From: Deltaproteobacteria bacterium
GTDB lineage: Bacteria; Desulfobacterota; Desulfobacteria; Desulfobacterales; B30-G6
Direction: 5' to 3'
DNA: 9,361 nt
Assembly (NCBI GenBank): GCA_019313725.1
Contig: JAFDAT010000182.1
Span: 1-9,361 of the forward strand
Positions within the stretch are counted from its first letter, which is position 1. The number at the start of each line of letters is the position of its first letter. The translations under genes and the position numbers were made by a program. Shown piece by piece: positions 5,743 to 9,361 of the stretch. Below the pieces are notes generated by a model. That model did not search any database. It saw only the letters and a list, made by a program, of their open reading frames with translations, and was not told where the DNA came from.

Positions 5743-8700
5743 ATGAAGCTTAAAAAGCTTGAAATCTCGGGTTTCAAATCTTTCCCGGAAAAAGCGGCAA
5801 TCGAATTTCCCGCCGGCATATCCGCGGTTGTGGGCCCCAACGGCTGCGGCAAAAGCAACATCGTCGATGCCCTGCGCTGGGTCATGGGCGAACAGAGTGT
5901 CAAGCAGCTCCGGGGAAAATCCATGGAAGACGTCATCTTTTCCGGCGCCAGGGGAAAGGCCCCGCTGAATATGGCGGAAGTGTCGCTCACCCTTCTAAAT
6001 GACAACGGATCCGCACCGGAAGAGCTCAAGGATTTCACGGAAATCAATGTAACCCGGAGACTTTACCGCTCCGGTGAGAGCGCCTACTATATTAACCGCC
6101 AGCCCTGCCGTTTGAAAGATATTCACAATGTGTTCATGGGAAGCGGCATGGGCGCCAAGACTTATGCCGTCATTCAACAAGGGAATATCGGTGCCATCAC
6201 CGATGCCGGCCCTGAGGAGCGGCGCCTTTTCATAGAAGAAGCTGCCGGCGTGACGCGCTACAAGAATCGTAAAAAGGAAGCTTTGCGCAAGGTTGCCGCC
6301 ACCAATCAAAACCTGTTGCGGGTCAATGATATCATCGTTGAAATCGAGCGCCAGATGGCAGGTCTCAAACGCCAGGCGCGCAAGGCTGAACGGTTCAAGA
6401 AATACAAGACACACACCCGGGAACTCGATATCCGACTTGGGCTGCACTACTACGATGAATATGCCGTTAAAATCCGGAAATCCGCCACCCTTTTAGAAAA
6501 CCACCGGGATAAGGATATTCAGCACACTTCACAGCTTAAAAAAATCGATGCGGCCGTGGAAGAGATCAAAATGCGCCGCTGGCAGAAAAATCAGAAAATA
6601 TCCGGCCAAAAATCGAGGCAATTCGAAATCCAGCGCAGGCTGGACAGAACGGAAACCGACCTGGCCCACCTGAAGCAGGAAATAGAACGCCTGGCCTCCG
6701 AAGTTACCGAGCTTGAATCAGCCAAAACGTCGTTGGAAGATAAAAACCAGAGTATCCTGTCTGAAATCGAACAGGTAAAAGATGAAACCGACCTCGTGAA
6801 CAATGAAAAAGAAGCGGTCATCGCCCGGCTCGATAAAAAAAGGAACGCCTCAGAGGAAATCAAAGAACGCCTGGCAGAATTAAATCGCAAGCTCGAGAGT
6901 CATAAATCGGCGCTCATGGACCTGATTGCCCAGGAGGCACGCTTTAAAAATATCTACCAGAATGCTTCCAACAACAAGGAGAGTTTACGGCGCCGGCAAA
7001 AACGAACCGACCTGGAAACAGCTGCGGCAGAAAAAAAAGTTGCTGCGGAGCAGGCCGGCGCCACCGTGATTGAGAAGGATCTCAACCATCTCAGGGCATC
7101 AATCATGACGCTCAAGGAAGAGATCCAGGGTGTTCAAAACCAACTTTCCGAAAAAAGTCGGGACTTTGCCAGGCAGGTAAAACTGGCCCAGGGCATCGAA
7201 CTGGAACAAAACAAGATAAGCTCCCAGTACGCAACGCTTAAAAAGATGGAAGAAAGTTATGCCTGGTACCGGGACGGCGTCAAAGCCATCATGCAGGCAT
7301 CCCGGCCAAATCCTTCCGCAGCGGCGCCTCAGGAAGCCGGAAAAATTTCGGATGCCGCCGGCCTGGGAGACAAACTGTCCGAAAACGTTATCGGCCTGAT
7401 GGCGGACATACTGGATCCGGAACCCAGTTATGAAGCAGCGGTCGAGGCGGTTCTGGGCGAACAACTGCAGTACATTATCGTAAAAAAACAGACGGCAGGC
7501 GCGGACGCCATCGACTACCTGCAGGCCACCGGTAAAGGCCGCAGCGGTTTCATACCGCTGCCGGATATCAAGCCGTTGGAATTCGGAAATCGGCAAAATC
7601 CGGCCTCTGCCAAACTTCTCCTGAAACACGTCTCTGTCCAGGATGGATTTGAAAATGTGGCCCAGGCCCTGCTCGGGCACGTCGTCGTCACCGCCGATAT
7701 GGCGGAAGCACGCGAACTGTTCAACCGTAATGGCTGTCTGCAGACCATCGTCACCAAAGGCGGTGATGTGATCTCTCACCAGGGTGTCCTGGTGGGCGGC
7801 AGCCGGGAGAAACTATCCGGTATACTCTCCAAAAAGCAGGAAATCAAAAGGCTGTACCGGCATGAAAAGGAATTGACCAAAAAACTGGCGGTCGCCCGTG
7901 ATGAACAGCGCAGGCTGGAAGAAGATGTTCGCAGATTCGAGGATGCGCTCCAGAAACAGCTTGAAAAGAAATACACCCTGTCCCAGGAAGAGATCGAAAA
8001 AGAAAAAAGCCTGTACAAAGCCACAGAAGACCTTAAACATACCCGACGGCACCTGGAAATTCTCAAACTCGAACAGGATCAACTGCTGGGTAAAGAGAAC
8101 GATATCGATGAAGAGATATCAAAATACAACCAGGCCATCACTGACATTGAAGATCGCGTTGCAAAAGCACAGGCGGCAGTTACGGAAACAACCGTCGGGA
8201 TAGCGTCCGTGTCTCGCGAAACAGATCTGTTCAACCAGTCCATGGTTGACTTGAAGCTGAAACTGACCTCGCTGGATGCCCGTCTCGACAACAGCAATCA
8301 CACCCTCAAACGGCTTAAAGAGTTCTGGCAGGACGGCCTGGGCAGATTGGAGCAGATTTCCCGGGAAATCACGGTAAAAACACGCAAAGGAACAGACTCA
8401 AAAGAAAAAATAACCCGGCAGGAACAAAAACTTTCCGGCCTCTATGCAGAACTGGAACAGTTGAATCGGACCCTTGAAATCAATCAGTCCGATTATCTTG
8501 AAATCGATGGAGAACTGAAAAAAAATGATGACATCGTTTCCGGCATCCAGAACGAAAGGGAAGATACCCTTCAGAAAATCCGCCTGCTCGAACTCGAGCA
8601 TTCTCAACAAAAAATGCAGCAGGAGAATATCGCCGGCCGGTTGAAGGAGCGCTACCATCACGAAATCGGCCAACTGCGGTTCCAATTCCCCAGCCCGCCT

Positions 8701-9361
8701 GAGCATGAGCCCTTGAACATAAAGGCAATGGAAGCGGATCTGGAAAGGCTGCGGAACAAAATAGTCAGAATCGGGGATGTCAACCTGGGTGCCATCGATG
8801 AGTATGATCACCTTAAAACACGTTTTGATTTCCTGGTCGAACAACGTGACGATCTGATAAAGGCTATTGGCGACCTGCACAGGGTCATCAAAAGAATTAA
8901 CCGGGTCACACAGGAACGGTTTATCAAGACGTTTGATGCCGTCAATGAAAAACTGAAAGAAGTCTTTCCCCGCCTGTTCGAAGGCGGCACCGCGAAACTG
9001 ACCCTGACGGAACCGGACAATCCGTTGGAGACAGGGGTGGAATACATGATTCAACCCCCAGGGAAGAAGCTGACCCGTATGAGCCTGCTTTCCGGTGGCG
9101 AAAAAGCGATGTCGGCCATTGCTTTTATTTTCTCCATATTTCTGACAAAACCCACCTCCTTCTGTCTGATGGACGAAATCGATGCGCCCCTCGATGAAGC
9201 CAACGTGTTTCGCTTCAACGATCTGTTGAAGGTCATCGGGGAGAAATCCCAGATTATCATGATCACCCACAACAAACGATCCATGGAATTCGCCGACACC
9301 CTGTTCGGCATCACGATGGGTGAAAAAGGGGTTTCAAAAGTCGTCTCGGTGAATCTTTCCA
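5743..9361 (+). CDS. smc: Chromosome segregation ATPase SMC (3' end outside window)
   Basis: Structural maintenance of chromosomes ATPase, the core of bacterial condensin (with ScpA and ScpB), which organises and helps segregate the chromosome. The frame is open for 1206 codons to the right edge. SMC is usually about 1150-1200 residues, so little should be missing. ATG 5743 is preceded by AGGAG (5727-5731) at a longish 11-nt spacing and begins MKLKKLEISGFKSF, the canonical N-terminus. Order of parts: N-terminal head with Walker A GPNGCGKSN (31-39), first coiled coil (about 165-505), Pro/Ala-rich linker (521-547), hinge (about 549-690, ending with GVLVGGS 681-687), second coiled coil (about 690-1030) with a proline break at 983-990, and C-terminal head with LSGGEK (1116-1121), Walker B FCLMDEID (1140-1147, E1145 catalytic) and DAPLDEAN. 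All ATPase motifs are intact. scpA and scpB are not in the window. Confidence 0.97.
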   Translation, partial: MKLKKLEISGFKSFPEKAAIEFPAGISAVVGPNGCGKSNIVDALRWVMGEQSVKQLRGKSMEDVIFSGARGKAPLNMAEVSLTLLNDNGSAPEELKDFTEINVTRRLYRSGESAYYINRQPCRLKDIHNVFMGSGMGAKTYAVIQQGNIGAITDAGPEERRLFIEEAAGVTRYKNRKKEALRKVAATNQNLLRVNDIIVEIERQMAGLKRQARKAERFKKYKTHTRELDIRLGLHYYDEYAVKIRKSATLLENHRDKDIQHTSQLKKIDAAVEEIKMRRWQKNQKISGQKSRQFEIQRRLDRTETDLAHLKQEIERLASEVTELESAKTSLEDKNQSILSEIEQVKDETDLVNNEKEAVIARLDKKRNASEEIKERLAELNRKLESHKSALMDLIAQEARFKNIYQNASNNKESLRRRQKRTDLETAAAEKKVAAEQAGATVIEKDLNHLRASIMTLKEEIQGVQNQLSEKSRDFARQVKLAQGIELEQNKISSQYATLKKMEESYAWYRDGVKAIMQASRPNPSAAAPQEAGKISDAAGLGDKLSENVIGLMADILDPEPSYEAAVEAVLGEQLQYIIVKKQTAGADAIDYLQATGKGRSGFIPLPDIKPLEFGNRQNPASAKLLLKHVSVQDGFENVAQALLGHVVVTADMAEARELFNRNGCLQTIVTKGGDVISHQGVLVGGSREKLSGILSKKQEIKRLYRHEKELTKKLAVARDEQRRLEEDVRRFEDALQKQLEKKYTLSQEEIEKEKSLYKATEDLKHTRRHLEILKLEQDQLLGKENDIDEEISKYNQAITDIEDRVAKAQAAVTETTVGIASVSRETDLFNQSMVDLKLKLTSLDARLDNSNHTLKRLKEFWQDGLGRLEQISREITVKTRKGTDSKEKITRQEQKLSGLYAELEQLNRTLEINQSDYLEIDGELKKNDDIVSGIQNEREDTLQKIRLLELEHSQQKMQQENIAGRLKERYHHEIGQLRFQFPSPPEHEPLNIKAMEADLERLRNKIVRIGDVNLGAIDEYDHLKTRFDFLVEQRDDLIKAIGDLHRVIKRINRVTQERFIKTFDAVNEKLKEVFPRLFEGGTAKLTLTEPDNPLETGVEYMIQPPGKKLTRMSLLSGGEKAMSAIAFIFSIFLTKPTSFCLMDEIDAPLDEANVFRFNDLLKVIGEKSQIIMITHNKRSMEFADTLFGITMGEKGVSKVVSVNLS

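Noticed and set aside
7099..7779. Minus-strand open frame of 226 codons inside smc
   Set aside because: It is antisense to the SMC hinge region and has no recognisable domain.
8398..9270. Minus-strand open frame of 290 codons inside smc
   Set aside because: It is antisense to the C-terminal coiled coil and ATPase head of SMC, which has intact motifs in its own frame.

Overview
The window (about 9.4 kb, GC-moderate coding DNA with AT- or pyrimidine-rich gaps) looks like chromosomal DNA of a Gram-negative anaerobe, most likely Desulfobacterota (sulfate reducer or relative). This is an inference from the long-form pyrophosphate-dependent phosphofructokinase, the style of the SMC and polar amino-acid ABC proteins, and the intergenic repeat types. 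No rRNA, tRNA, CRISPR array or intact transposase gene was seen.

Layout: (1) Positions 1-1936, minus strand, hold most of a PPi-dependent 6-phosphofructokinase gene that runs off the left edge. (2) Positions 1937-2631 are a roughly 700-bp divergent intergenic region filled with repeats: a bulged hairpin, a long tract of degenerate heptamers (TTATACC/TTCCACC type), a 153-bp imperfect palindrome, and then a possible promoter with a perfect 7-bp-arm inverted repeat just before the next gene. (3) Positions 2632-5355, plus strand, are a complete polar amino-acid ABC uptake operon: periplasmic binding protein, intergenic terminator-like hairpin, permease, and ATPase. The last two genes overlap by 4 nt. 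The permease carries an unusual periplasmic insertion of about 65 residues. (4) Positions 5356-5742 are an AT-rich gap with a perfect 11-bp inverted repeat. (5) Positions 5743-9361, plus strand, hold nearly all of an SMC chromosome-condensation ATPase gene that runs off the right edge.

The genes are mainly housekeeping: glycolysis/gluconeogenesis at low ATP cost, amino-acid import, and chromosome organisation. I see no convincing new multi-gene system. The parts most worth a second look are the repeat-packed intergenic island, the hairpin that probably sets binding-protein to permease stoichiometry, the extra domain in the permease, and the insertions in the phosphofructokinase and the SMC hinge linker. 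The two largest genes are cut by the window edges, so their last residues are not visible.
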